A stretch of DNA of 64,000 bases from Hirschia sp964351655. Its GTDB lineage: Bacteria > Pseudomonadota > Alphaproteobacteria > Caulobacterales > Hyphomonadaceae. The notes beneath the pieces are model-generated. The model did no database searches, had not been told where the DNA came from, and saw nothing but the letters and a program-made list of their open reading frames with translations. The translations under genes were made by a program, and so were the position numbers. This document shows, one piece after another, positions 16,471 to 25,177 of this stretch (positions are counted from its first letter, which is position 1; the number at the start of each line of letters is the position of its first letter). The stretch lies in contig CAYGPD010000013.1 of assembly GCA_964351655.1 (NCBI GenBank), positions 1 to 64,000 of the forward strand, read 5' to 3'.

Positions 16471-16986
16471 CTAGTCTAGCAAGCAATCATCTGGGATATA
16501 TACGCGGCGTTCTTCCTCTCCCATAAAAGGAGAGGCACGTCTGCGGCGGTCTGGCCCTGAATATTTGCCAATTCTCACAAATGAGCGGCGGCGGTTCACA
16601 AGCATACACATTTTCTGCCATGCCTGCTCGGCTGAAACGGGTTTTGCCAATATCTCATCGGCTCCCGAATCAATCCATTTGCGCAAAATAGACGGACGCG
16701 AATCCCCTGAACATGCAATCACAGGCACATGCGGCGCAGGGCTATCACCGCCCCGGCGCAACATGCCGACAAATTCAGCCCCTGTCATGCCATCAAGATG
16801 ATAATCTACAATCACAATATCAATTTGATTTGAGCCCAAAACCTGCAAAGCTTCATATGCATCTTTAGCTTCAAAAACAGAGCGAATACCAAATCCCATA
16901 AGAATAGAACGCCACAAACGGCGCATATTCTTATGATCATCCAGTACCAGAACTTTGACATTTCCTAGTAAGTTCACGTCATTCAC
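16471..16986 (-). CDS. Single-domain response regulator with GPDRRR tail, copy B
   Basis: The 171-residue paralogue of copy A is about half identical by eye, and nearly identical in DGxTGAEFVGMLRR and in GADEILAKPVSAEQAW. Receiver residues are conserved (D16-D17, D61, Lys in LAKPVS), but Ser replaces Thr in IACSGDS. The tail reads YSGPDRRRRASPF, then EEERRVYIP. It lies 216 nt upstream of copy A on the same strand, indicating tandem duplication followed by divergence. Confidence 0.88.
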   Translation of the reverse strand: MNDVNLLGNVKVLVLDDHKNMRRLWRSILMGFGIRSVFEAKDAYEALQVLGSNQIDIVIVDYHLDGMTGAEFVGMLRRGGDSPAPHVPVIACSGDSRPSILRKWIDSGADEILAKPVSAEQAWQKMCMLVNRRRSFVRIGKYSGPDRRRRASPFMGEEERRVYIPDDCLLD

Positions 16987-17169
16987 CCTTGTCCACCAAC
17001 AGGCACACCCCTATGCCACTCGGGAAGATATAAGCAGATTTTGGTTAGAACCACGTTTGAGTGATCATACCAATCGCATGCATCAAAGGCGTATTTTATT
17101 AACCATAAAGTTCAGCTTTGCGCATTTCAGCGCTTTTATAAGTGCACCTTCATCCCATATACTCTCTAT

Positions 17170-19083
17170 ATGACAGACTCACCCACATCCCCACCTCAAC
17201 TAGATCCACCTCAAGATCGCGAACCCAATCCGCATTTTGCCGGTGTGGATGTTATCAAAGCGCATTTAAAGCACTTGCCGGCCAAGCCTGGTGTCTATCG
17301 CATGTATGGCATTGATGGGGATTTGCTTTATGTGGGGAAAGCGCGCGTTTTGAAAAACCGTGTCGCCAATTATGCAAAGCTAGGCGGACACACTCAACGC
17401 ATCGCCCGCATGATTTCGCTGACCCGCAGCATGGAGTTTGTCGTCACAGAAAGCGAAACCGAAGCGCTGCTGCTTGAGGCAAACCTGATCAAAAAGCTCA
17501 AGCCGCGTTTTAATATCCTGCTGCGCGATGATAAAAGCTTTCCCTATATCCTTATCCGCCGCGATCATGATGCCCCGCAAATCCTAAAGCATCGCGGCGC
17601 TAAAAAAACCAAGGGCGATTACTTTGGCCCATTCGCATCCGGCTATGCGGTCAATGAAACGCTCGACATTCTGCAAAAGGCTTTCCTTCTGCGCACCTGC
17701 ACCGACAGCGTGTATGAAGGGCGTTCTCGCGCTTGTATGCAACATCAAATCAAGCGCTGCTCTGCCCCCTGCGTCGACCTGATCTCAAAGCAAGACTATG
17801 ATGAACTTGCAAACCAAGCCGCCCTCTTCCTGCAAGGCAAAGCTACTACGCTACAAGACCAACTTGCCCAAGACATGGAACGCGCCTCTGAAGATATGGA
17901 GTTTGAAAAAGCTGCCATTTTGCGTGACCGCATCAAAGCCCTTGCAGCTGTCCGCGCTTCTCAAACCATAAACCCCGCCGATGTGGACGAGGCAGATATT
18001 TTCGCTATTGAAACCAAGGGCGGACAAACCTGTGTGCAGGCTTTCTTTATTCGTGCAGGCCAAAACTGGGGTGCCACCGCATATTATCCGCGTCATGATA
18101 TGGATGATACGCCGGAAGACATCCTCGCCGCTTTCCTTGTGCAGTTTTATGATAGCCGCCCCGTTCCAAAACTCATCCTCACATCAGTTGTGCCCAGCCA
18201 AGCAAAATTCATTGCCGAGGCGCTAGAACTTCGCACCGAATATAAAGTCTATATCCACACACCCGCACGCGGCGCAAAGCTTGGTCTCGTCAAGCAAGCC
18301 CACACGAATGCGCGTGAAGCCCTTGCCCGAAAATTGGCGCAGACCCAAAGCCAAGGCAAAATCCTTACCCATGTGCAAAAAGTCTTCGATCTTTCAGAAC
18401 CACCCAAGCGTATCGAAGTTTACGACAACTCTCACATTCAAGGCAGCAATGCCGTTGGCGGGATGATTGTCGCCAATTCTGAGGGCTTTGATAAATCCAG
18501 CTATCGCAAATTCAATATCAAAGACACGGAGATAGAACCGGGGGATGATTACGGCATGATGCGCGAAGTGATGCGCCGCCGTTTTGCGCGTCTGAAAAAG
18601 GAAGCCGAAGGGCGCGAAACCAAGCCAGACACATGGCCTGATCTTGTGCTAATTGATGGCGGCTTGGGGCAATTATCTGCCGTGATTGAAGCTTTGGCGG
18701 ATGTAGGCTTTGGTCCTCATGACCTCAATCTCGTCGCCATCGCCAAAGGGCCAGACCGTAATGCGGGCCGCGAGCAATTCTTCCGTCCGGGCCGCGCGCC
18801 TTTCCAAATGCCGATCAATGATCCTGCTTTATATTATTTACAGCGCCTTCGCGATGAAGCCCACCGCTGGGCCATTGGTGCGCACCGCGCCAAACGTTCC
18901 GCCGACATTAAGAAAAACCCGCTCGATGACATTGGCGGCATTGGGCCTACCCGAAAAAAAGCACTTTTACATCATTTTGGCAGTGCCAAAGGCATATCTA
19001 ATGCTAAACTCGTAGACCTTGAAGCCGTGGAAGGCGTTTCCGCTGCCTTAGCGCAAAAAATATACGACCATTTCCAGAATTGA
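17170..19083 (+). CDS. uvrC: Excinuclease ABC subunit C
   Basis: UvrC makes the two incisions around DNA lesions in nucleotide excision repair, together with UvrA and UvrB. The N-terminal GIY-YIG nuclease domain is visible (KPGVYRMYGIDGDLLYVGKA, about residues 38-58). A UVR motif that binds UvrB follows (MEFEKAAILRDRIKAL), then the RNase H-like nuclease domain with YDNSHIQGSNAVGGMIV and the C-terminal helix-hairpin-helix pair (DDIGGIGPTRKKALLHHFGS). The 637-residue length is normal. The GNAT gene follows after 7 nt, suggesting co-transcription. Confidence 0.97.
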   Translation: MTDSPTSPPQLDPPQDREPNPHFAGVDVIKAHLKHLPAKPGVYRMYGIDGDLLYVGKARVLKNRVANYAKLGGHTQRIARMISLTRSMEFVVTESETEALLLEANLIKKLKPRFNILLRDDKSFPYILIRRDHDAPQILKHRGAKKTKGDYFGPFASGYAVNETLDILQKAFLLRTCTDSVYEGRSRACMQHQIKRCSAPCVDLISKQDYDELANQAALFLQGKATTLQDQLAQDMERASEDMEFEKAAILRDRIKALAAVRASQTINPADVDEADIFAIETKGGQTCVQAFFIRAGQNWGATAYYPRHDMDDTPEDILAAFLVQFYDSRPVPKLILTSVVPSQAKFIAEALELRTEYKVYIHTPARGAKLGLVKQAHTNAREALARKLAQTQSQGKILTHVQKVFDLSEPPKRIEVYDNSHIQGSNAVGGMIVANSEGFDKSSYRKFNIKDTEIEPGDDYGMMREVMRRRFARLKKEAEGRETKPDTWPDLVLIDGGLGQLSAVIEALADVGFGPHDLNLVAIAKGPDRNAGREQFFRPGRAPFQMPINDPALYYLQRLRDEAHRWAIGAHRAKRSADIKKNPLDDIGGIGPTRKKALLHHFGSAKGISNAKLVDLEAVEGVSAALAQKIYDHFQN

Positions 19084-19090
19084 GCCCATC

Positions 19091-19588
19091 ATGCCGACAG
19101 CCTTGAGTATTCGCCCCGCCACACCTGATGACCATGACCGCATGTGGGAAATTCTTGAGCCTGTTATCAGCGCCGGAGAGACCTACACCGTCCCCCGCGA
19201 CTGGACCAAAGAGCAAGCGCTAAACTATTGGTGCTCAGATAATAAACACACCTTCGTCGCTCAATGCGGAGAGGATATTTTAGGCACATATTATCTACGT
19301 CAAAACGGTATGGGCGGCCTCTCCCACATCGCAAATTGTGGTTATATCACAGGCTATAAAGCACGCGGGCGCGGTGTCGCCTCGCAAATGTGCGAGCACT
19401 CTCTGAAAAAAGCCGTCGAGCTAGGCTATAAAGCGATGCAATTTAACTGTGTCGTCTCCACCAATGAAGGCGCCGTCCGCCTCTGGCACCGCTGGGGCTT
19501 CGACACCGTCGGCACCCTCCCCAAAGCCTTCAACCACCCCACCAAAGGCATGGTCGACGCCCATGTGATGTTTAAGCAGCTGGTTTAG
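19091..19588 (+). CDS. GNAT-family N-acetyltransferase
   Basis: The 165-residue acetyltransferase has the acetyl-CoA-binding motif GYKARGRGVASQMCEHSLKK (about residues 95-115; the R/QxxGxG/A signature is RGRGVA) and the C-terminal strand region GAVRLWHRWGFDTVGTLP. It starts 7 nt after uvrC. The substrate is unknown. It resembles members that act on small amines or phosphinothricin-like compounds, but this cannot be fixed. Confidence 0.9.
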   Translation: MPTALSIRPATPDDHDRMWEILEPVISAGETYTVPRDWTKEQALNYWCSDNKHTFVAQCGEDILGTYYLRQNGMGGLSHIANCGYITGYKARGRGVASQMCEHSLKKAVELGYKAMQFNCVVSTNEGAVRLWHRWGFDTVGTLPKAFNHPTKGMVDAHVMFKQLV

Positions 19589-19732
19589 TGCAAAGTTAAA
19601 TATAATTTCTCTTTTTATTCTAAAGATACCACAAACAATAAAATCGATATCTTTCGATGCAGACAGTAGTTATTGACCTTTGCAACATTCGTGTATTGTA
19701 TGAAATAGTTTTACTTCAAGGGGTTGGGGAAT

Positions 19733-21190
19733 ATGAAATCTATTATTTTAACTGTATTTGCACTTCTGCTTTTCGGATGCACCACAGCGACTATAGTCCA
19801 AAACAAGCCTGTCAATTTTACCGATAAATTAGACGTCTCTGAAGTTTCAACGGCTGTTATCGCAGGATTAAAACAATCAACTTGGTCAATAAAAGAAATA
19901 CAGACTGACAAAGTACTTTCTCAACGAACCAATGGTTCGTGGTCAGTTGATATTGCTGTTTTTTTTGATACCAATTCTTATGAAATTAAATACCTAAAAA
20001 GTTCAGGTTTAGGTTTTGACAATAAAACCCAAACTATTCATTCAAATTACAATGTCTGGATTCAAGAAGTTAAAGAAAAGATAGATTATTTTTTATCTGC
20101 ACCTGAGCAAGCACAAGCTGTTGCTGATGCAAAAGGAATTATCTTCGCAGACAATTCCGAAGACCAACCCAGTCAACATCTAAAACAAATCTATTTGTTC
20201 AAAAACCTCAATGACCCTCTAAACATCGGCAACGCTATACAGTCATCCTTAGCAAGCAACGGATATCGTGTTTCTATGATGATGCCGAATTCGCCTATAC
20301 CCATCCCACCTACTACAGAAAACGTGAACAAGAGTAGTCAAAGCGGTTCTGGATCGAGGTTTCTGATATCAGAAGACGGATACATTCTAACAAATCAACA
20401 CGTTACTAATGGAAGCTCCGATATCGTCGTTTATGTAGATAAAAAGCCGTACAGAGCCCACATTATTAAAGAAACAAGCAATTTAGATTTAGCGTTGATC
20501 AAAGCCGAAGGGATACATAAAGCAAACCATATTAACGCTTTCTCTATCGGCAACATAGAACTTGGCACGGAACTATATGCTTTGGGCTTTCCACTTATAG
20601 ATACACTTGGCGTAGGTTTAAGGATTACCGAAGGAATCGTTAGTTCAATGGGAGGGATGCACGACGAAGGAACGGCCTTCCAAATGACAGCCTCAATTCA
20701 TCCTGGAAATTCTGGCGGTCCAGTGGTCGATAGTGAAGGTAAACTATTAGGAGTATCGGTTAGTCGTGTTAATGATCAGTATCTAATGACAACGCGCGGA
20801 ATTATCGGACAAAATTTGAATTTTGCAGTAAATGGTGAATTTATTTCTGCTTTTTTGATTGGAACACCAGTCAAAGAGTCCCCCGATCAAGTTACTAATT
20901 CGCTCAAAAACTCTATTGCATCAACTACTCTAATTGCTGTTAACTTCAGCAACAACACAAGAAATCAGTCTTCTCCACCTACACATCAGAATAATACAAT
21001 AGCTATCAAATATAATTATTCGAGTTACTGGGATGTTTTTGTACACCAAATGAAAAACTTGAGTATAGAAGCCTACGATCCATATACAGGCGAAATATAT
21101 GCCAGCGTACAAGATGGCGGTGATAGTTTGCGCGGCCATCAAGGTTATTTAGATAGAGCAATTGCTAATTTGATCAAACAACTAATGTAG
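19733..21190 (+). CDS. Lipoprotein trypsin-like (S1C/DegP-type) serine protease
   Basis: The 485-residue product starts MKSIILTVFALLLFGCTTA, a lipoprotein signal with lipobox LFGC. ATG 19733 is chosen because CAAGGGG lies about 8 nt before it. Residues about 20-200 form an uncharacterised N-terminal region. A trypsin-fold domain follows, with catalytic His in ILTNQHVTNGS, Asp in SNLDLALIKA and Ser in HPGNSGGPVVDSEG. No PDZ domain is recognisable. A C-terminal region of about 110 residues ends without known motifs. Codon use is clearly more A/T-rich than in uvrC next door, suggesting recent acquisition. Confidence 0.82.
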   Translation: MKSIILTVFALLLFGCTTATIVQNKPVNFTDKLDVSEVSTAVIAGLKQSTWSIKEIQTDKVLSQRTNGSWSVDIAVFFDTNSYEIKYLKSSGLGFDNKTQTIHSNYNVWIQEVKEKIDYFLSAPEQAQAVADAKGIIFADNSEDQPSQHLKQIYLFKNLNDPLNIGNAIQSSLASNGYRVSMMMPNSPIPIPPTTENVNKSSQSGSGSRFLISEDGYILTNQHVTNGSSDIVVYVDKKPYRAHIIKETSNLDLALIKAEGIHKANHINAFSIGNIELGTELYALGFPLIDTLGVGLRITEGIVSSMGGMHDEGTAFQMTASIHPGNSGGPVVDSEGKLLGVSVSRVNDQYLMTTRGIIGQNLNFAVNGEFISAFLIGTPVKESPDQVTNSLKNSIASTTLIAVNFSNNTRNQSSPPTHQNNTIAIKYNYSSYWDVFVHQMKNLSIEAYDPYTGEIYASVQDGGDSLRGHQGYLDRAIANLIKQLM

Positions 21191-21245
21191 CCTTTCTCAC
21201 TCTTATAGTTCTGGATTCCCTAATGCGCAGCGTTTCACCCCCCGT

Positions 21246-21276
21246 AGGGTGCATTAAGCGCCAGCGAATGCACCAC
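21246..21276. repeat. REP-like palindrome
   Basis: An 8-bp inverted repeat GGTGCATT/AATGCACC (21248-21255 with 21267-21274) encloses AAGCGCCAGCG. This GGTGCATT-AGCG-AGCG-AATGCACC pattern resembles a palindromic repeat found scattered in many bacterial genomes. It sits between the protease gene and the PepSY-like gene. Confidence 0.5.
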
Positions 21277-21387
21277 CCATCCCCCAACAACAAATGCCCC
21301 GCACAATCACACATGCATTTGCACATTTGCCCGATCTAAATTATCCAAAGCGCAACACACAAAACGCAAACCTAAGTGAGCGCATTC

Positions 21388-21942
21388 ATGAACCCGATTC
21401 AACTTCGCAAAATACTCGTTCAAATTCACCTGTATTGTGCGGCTTTCCTGACCCCTGCCTTTTTGCTCGTCGCTGTGACAGGCGGCCTGTATCTTTTGGG
21501 CGTGAAAGGCAGCACCACGACATCACCGCTCGCTCTTCCCGCCGGCGCAGTTCTCAACTCTGACAGCCCAACACTTGAGCAAGACGTTGCTGACCTTCTA
21601 AAGGCTGCGGGATCTGACCATACATTTGATTACGTCAAAAACAGAGGCAATGTGCTGCAAACACGCCCGACATCGCGTGAATATGTTCAGTTCAACATCT
21701 CAGAAGATGGCGTAACCGCAAACAGCGTTAAGCCAGACCTGCAATACAGCTTGATGGAATTACATAAAGGCCACGGCCCGACACTCTTTAGAAGCTATCA
21801 AATCCTCGCCGCTTTAGCTCTATTCATCGTTGTTGTCGGCGGTTTCTTCGTCGGTTTGCTTGCGCCAGCTTATCGCAAAACCACAATCATCGCGACCGGC
21901 CTTGGCGCGGTCAGCTTCGCATTGCTAGCCTTTATTCTTTAA
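21388..21942 (+). CDS. PepSY-associated transmembrane protein, short form
   Basis: The 184-residue protein has an N-terminal membrane helix with HxxxA-type start (KILVQIHLYCAAFLTPAFLLVAVTGG), a periplasmic PepSY-like region of about 80 residues, and two C-terminal hydrophobic segments (ILAALALFIVVVGGFFVGLL; TIIATGLGAVSFALLAFIL). Full-length PepSY-TM proteins are longer and often linked to iron-siderophore reduction. This is a shortened relative. ATG 21388 is taken; a GTG 12 nt upstream is also possible. Function is unknown. Confidence 0.72.
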   Translation: MNPIQLRKILVQIHLYCAAFLTPAFLLVAVTGGLYLLGVKGSTTTSPLALPAGAVLNSDSPTLEQDVADLLKAAGSDHTFDYVKNRGNVLQTRPTSREYVQFNISEDGVTANSVKPDLQYSLMELHKGHGPTLFRSYQILAALALFIVVVGGFFVGLLAPAYRKTTIIATGLGAVSFALLAFIL

Positions 21943-21951
21943 TGTGACCGC

Positions 21952-21981
21952 TTGTAGCTCTTCTTTCGGGGAGAGCTACAA
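21952..21981. terminator. Bidirectional terminator-like hairpin
   Basis: A 10-bp perfect stem TTGTAGCTCT/AGAGCTACAA (21952-21961 with 21972-21981) lies between two convergent genes. The T-run is weak. Confidence 0.6.
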
Positions 21982-21988
21982 TTCCGCT

Positions 21989-22780
21989 TTAAATGCCCGC
22001 CAAAATGGCAGCCTTCACGAGCATCCAAATTCCCATTGCAATCATAACAATATTTTCTGTCAGCGACACAAAACCAAGCGGTACGTTTGAATCGCCCCCT
22101 ACGCAGGCACATTTCAATTCACGCTTATCCACATAAACCGCTTTATAGACAGACACAGCGCCAATCGTTCCAATGACCAACGCAATCGGTGCCCCAATCA
22201 AAGCCAGCCCACCTCCGGCGATCATCAACACGCCTGCCGCACCTTCGGCATACGGGTATACATATCCATAGCCGGGCTTTTTGCGTGCTAGTAAGTCGTA
22301 ATTGAGAAACATCGTCGAAAAAGATTCAACGTCTTTCAGTTTCTGCAATGCCAAAACCGTCATGGAAAAGGCTGCAAACAACTCAATTGTGCGCACTGAT
22401 AAGATATTTCGACTTGCCCACCACATCACAGCCAAAGCCATAAGCGCACATATTGAGAAAATCATCACCACAGGCGTATAGCTGGTTTTATCACCACCTT
22501 TTTCAAAAGAAGTGAGCTGCGCGCGCAAATCCTCATATCCGCCCACACGCTGACCATCTATAAATGTCTGCGGCGTTGTTTTTACATTGTGCTCCTGCTT
22601 AAAAGCATCCGTTTGTTCGCGTGTGGTAAGGTGGTGATCTTCCACCCGATACCCTTTTCTCTCAAGCAACCATTTTGACTTTACGCCATAGGGACACACA
22701 TGCTTCTCCATCACCATACGATAGAGCACAGCAGTTTTACTGCCCTTCGCTACATTTCTTAAATCCGAATTCTGCGTCAT
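21989..22780 (-). CDS. Glutaredoxin-MauE membrane fusion protein
   Basis: The N-terminal glutaredoxin domain (about 95 residues) carries the active site VCPYGVKSKWLLE, with one Cys (CPYG instead of CPYC), and the cis-Pro segment TTPQTFIDGQRVGGYEDL. A MauE/DoxX-like domain of four to five hydrophobic spans follows, ending with a conserved ELKCACVGGDSNVPLG loop and a last helix. Such fusions are thought to feed reducing power across the membrane. Start 22780 is preferred for its GGAAGGG ribosome site; an in-frame ATG at 22834 also exists. The loss of the second Cys implies a monothiol mechanism. Confidence 0.82.
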   Translation of the reverse strand: MTQNSDLRNVAKGSKTAVLYRMVMEKHVCPYGVKSKWLLERKGYRVEDHHLTTREQTDAFKQEHNVKTTPQTFIDGQRVGGYEDLRAQLTSFEKGGDKTSYTPVVMIFSICALMALAVMWWASRNILSVRTIELFAAFSMTVLALQKLKDVESFSTMFLNYDLLARKKPGYGYVYPYAEGAAGVLMIAGGGLALIGAPIALVIGTIGAVSVYKAVYVDKRELKCACVGGDSNVPLGFVSLTENIVMIAMGIWMLVKAAILAGI

Positions 22781-22940
22781 CAGCTTAAACCCTTCCATGG
22801 CCCTCACAGCACAAGTCATGACATCCTCGTCCACAGACGTAAACGATGTGCACGTGCTTGAGATTAAACCAACTCATGGAGTATTAGAATGTTCCAGTAT
22901 TTTCAGCTTCGCCCAAACCGGATTTAAACACACACATATC

Positions 22941-23360
22941 TCAATTTGCAGCCAGCGCCTCACATCCTGCATTGGATTCAAGCTCGCAAGCGCGCTCAAA
23001 AAATATGTTTGCATCCCCAAATTTCAATACAATCTCTCCGGCAGCTAAACACGAATCTGCATTCCCCAATTGGCATGAACTCGCCAGATAATAAGCCACC
23101 TCCATTAGGCTCGTATCTACTTCAAATGGATATCCGATATCTCCATCTCGCCCCTGAAGGTACATATCAGCCAGTGCCAAACATGACGCATCAATTCCCG
23201 CATCACATTGCCCGCTCAATCTATCAATCCGATTCTGGCGAATTGCATCTTCACCGCGTGATACCCCCCAATGCGCAAGCACGAACGCAATCAATAACAG
23301 CGATACCTTTCCTAGAGTGCGATAAACACCGCTTTTTTGCTTTGAACTCTTCGCTTCCAT
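22941..23360 (-). CDS. Hypothetical membrane-anchored protein with Sel1-like repeats
   Basis: The product has about 139 residues. One N-terminal hydrophobic helix (VSLLLIAFVLAHWGVS, about residues 18-33) is followed by a Cys-rich region with paired patterns CDAGIDASCLALADMYLQG, CQLGNADSCLAAGEIVL and CELESNAGCEALA. These look like Sel1/Hcp-type alpha-helical repeats with two Cys each, suggesting disulfides outside the cytoplasm. Start 23360 has GGGGGAG just upstream. A longer form from 23399 would add 13 residues. No function is assigned. Confidence 0.65.
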   Translation of the reverse strand: MEAKSSKQKSGVYRTLGKVSLLLIAFVLAHWGVSRGEDAIRQNRIDRLSGQCDAGIDASCLALADMYLQGRDGDIGYPFEVDTSLMEVAYYLASSCQLGNADSCLAAGEIVLKFGDANIFFERACELESNAGCEALAAN

Positions 23361-23571
23361 AACTCCCCCCACAAAATTCCAATCCAATATAAAATACACC
23401 CATTTTCCATACCATTCGCTTTAGCAATCCAGGCTATGTTTATCCAATATGAGCACACGCCTCATCTGCCGCTGTAGAAAATTCATTCCTGCAAACCCGC
23501 CACCTTCCCAATAAGAAAAAACTCGGCTAGCTTCCAATAATTGTAAACAATATACAAATAGGGAGGCATTC

Positions 23572-24639
23572 ATGCTAAAGCGCCTAATACTCGCCATATC
23601 AGCCTTATGCTGCTTACAGACGGCTTGTGCAGAACAGCCTAAAGATTTCAAAGTTTTTCGAGAAATGGACGCCACAAACGCACCCGCAAACATTGCAGTT
23701 GGTGCCGATGGCCGCATTTTCATGAGCACACACCTTGCTTATGGTCCTCCGCACAAAATTGTCGAAGTCATGCCAGATGGCAGTTTCGAGCCTTATCCAA
23801 AAGCTGAATTCTTCCCTGAAATTAATGCCGTTTTGGGCGCTATCGTAGACCGCGATGGTATCTTTTGGTTTCTAGACACAATCTGGGGCAAGGATGGCAT
23901 GGGCCGCGTTATTGGCTGGGACACAAAGAACGAGAAACTCTACAAAATCTTCCACATTCCGCGTCCTCTAATCTATGATAATTTCATCCTAAACGACATG
24001 GCTGTGGATAGGGACAATAACGCGATTTACATTGCTGAAACAGCCTCAGATACCACATCCGCAATTTTGGTTTTAGACATAGACACCGGCCTTGTACGCC
24101 GTGTGCTAGAAGGCTCGAAAGTCACCACGCCCGAAGACAAGCAAATGATCATTCGCGGCAAGCCACTTACTATGCAAGGCAATGATGCCAAAGTCGGTAT
24201 CAACCCCATCACGATTGATGACCAAAACGAATATGTTTACTTCGCGCCTATGACGAGCACAGCGCTATATCGCGTAAAAACAGCTGACCTTTTAGACAAG
24301 ACGCTAGACAATGCAGCACTTGAAGCACGCGTTGAACGCTATGCAGATAAGCCTATGAGCGATGGCATCACAATCGATTCTGAAGGCAATGTTTATATTT
24401 CAGACATCGCAAACAGTGCGCTAGGCGTCATCACAACTGACCGCAAATACACGCAACTTTTCCAAGATGATAACATTCTGGACTGGGTTGAAGGTTTTGC
24501 AAACGCAGGTGATGCAGGCATTTATGCAACTGCGAACAAACTCCACCGTTCGCCTGCCTTTAATAATGAACAGCCTACACCAAACCAATTTTATATCATT
24601 CAATTTGAGCCACTCGCCCACGCGACTTTGGGCCGCTAA
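23572..24639 (+). CDS. Exported yellow/MRJP- or SMP-30-like beta-propeller protein
   Basis: The 355-residue protein has an N-terminal signal (MLKRLILAISALCCLQTACAEQ), possibly of lipoprotein type. The body matches the major royal jelly/yellow-like propeller family related to L-dopachrome tautomerase-like and SMP-30 proteins, with repeats such as DRDGIFWFLDTIWG, VDRDNNAIYIAETAS, DDQNEYVYFAPMTSTALYRV, GDAGIYATANKLHR and ITIDSEGNVYISDIANSALG. It should be periplasmic or surface-attached. Substrate is unknown. It stands alone between a convergent hypothetical gene and the minus-strand Sel1-like gene. Confidence 0.8.
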   Translation: MLKRLILAISALCCLQTACAEQPKDFKVFREMDATNAPANIAVGADGRIFMSTHLAYGPPHKIVEVMPDGSFEPYPKAEFFPEINAVLGAIVDRDGIFWFLDTIWGKDGMGRVIGWDTKNEKLYKIFHIPRPLIYDNFILNDMAVDRDNNAIYIAETASDTTSAILVLDIDTGLVRRVLEGSKVTTPEDKQMIIRGKPLTMQGNDAKVGINPITIDDQNEYVYFAPMTSTALYRVKTADLLDKTLDNAALEARVERYADKPMSDGITIDSEGNVYISDIANSALGVITTDRKYTQLFQDDNILDWVEGFANAGDAGIYATANKLHRSPAFNNEQPTPNQFYIIQFEPLAHATLGR

Positions 24640-24659
24640 ATTATCCCACTCAAAAGCTA

Positions 24660-24685
24660 TAAGGTCCGGTTCACCCCGGACCTTA
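24660..24685. terminator. Strong hairpin after the MRJP-like gene
   Basis: A 10-bp perfect stem TAAGGTCCGG/CCGGACCTTA with loop TTCACC lies 20 nt after the stop codon. There is no T-run, so termination is likely but not classical. The 9-mer CGGACCTTA recurs 40 nt downstream at 24721. Confidence 0.5.
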
Positions 24686-24838
24686 CGGTCATAGTTGGGG
24701 GGGAGATTCACAGGACAATCCGGACCTTATATCTGGGAAGTACTCTACTACGGGGGAGACTTGTTCAAAGCAGCACCGAATGCAGCTATCATTGCCCAAA
24801 CACACACAAATCATACCATTTGCGGTGCAGTATTAAGC

Positions 24839-25159
24839 CTAGCTTTCTAACCACAATTCAAATTTTGTTGACCGCCCCGCTTCAAAAGCTAAATTCTTCT
24901 TTGCATCCACTTTTAAGGGAAGCTCATACCGGCTCTCATGATCGTCTAAAAACACATCAGGAAAAATAGACGTTCGCCAGCATCTCTCGCCGCATCGCAC
25001 TTCTACGCGAAGCGCTCCAAAGCCATCCTCATCGCGGCAAAAAGCTTGCTTAATTTCACTAGACGTCGCATCCGGCAAGGTGACAAACATCCACTCGCCC
25101 TTTTCGCCATGAAACAACCAAGGCACAGCCTCAAATTCAAACAAATTATCTTTTGCCAT
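24839..25159 (-). CDS. DUF1905-domain protein
   Basis: The 106-residue protein matches the DUF1905 pattern: an N-terminal FEFEAVPWLFHGEKGEWMFVTLP strand pair, then GFGALRVEVRCGERCWRTSIFPD, ending in a Leu-rich strand. In other bacteria the domain occurs alone or fused to YdeI/OmdA-like proteins. Biochemical function is unknown and it is probably cytoplasmic. Start MAKDN (25159) is preferred over an ATG 18 nt upstream because it gives the usual short N-terminus. Confidence 0.75.
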   Translation of the reverse strand: MAKDNLFEFEAVPWLFHGEKGEWMFVTLPDATSSEIKQAFCRDEDGFGALRVEVRCGERCWRTSIFPDVFLDDHESRYELPLKVDAKKNLAFEAGRSTKFELWLES

Positions 25160-25177
25160 AGGCCCCCGCCCTTTCAC

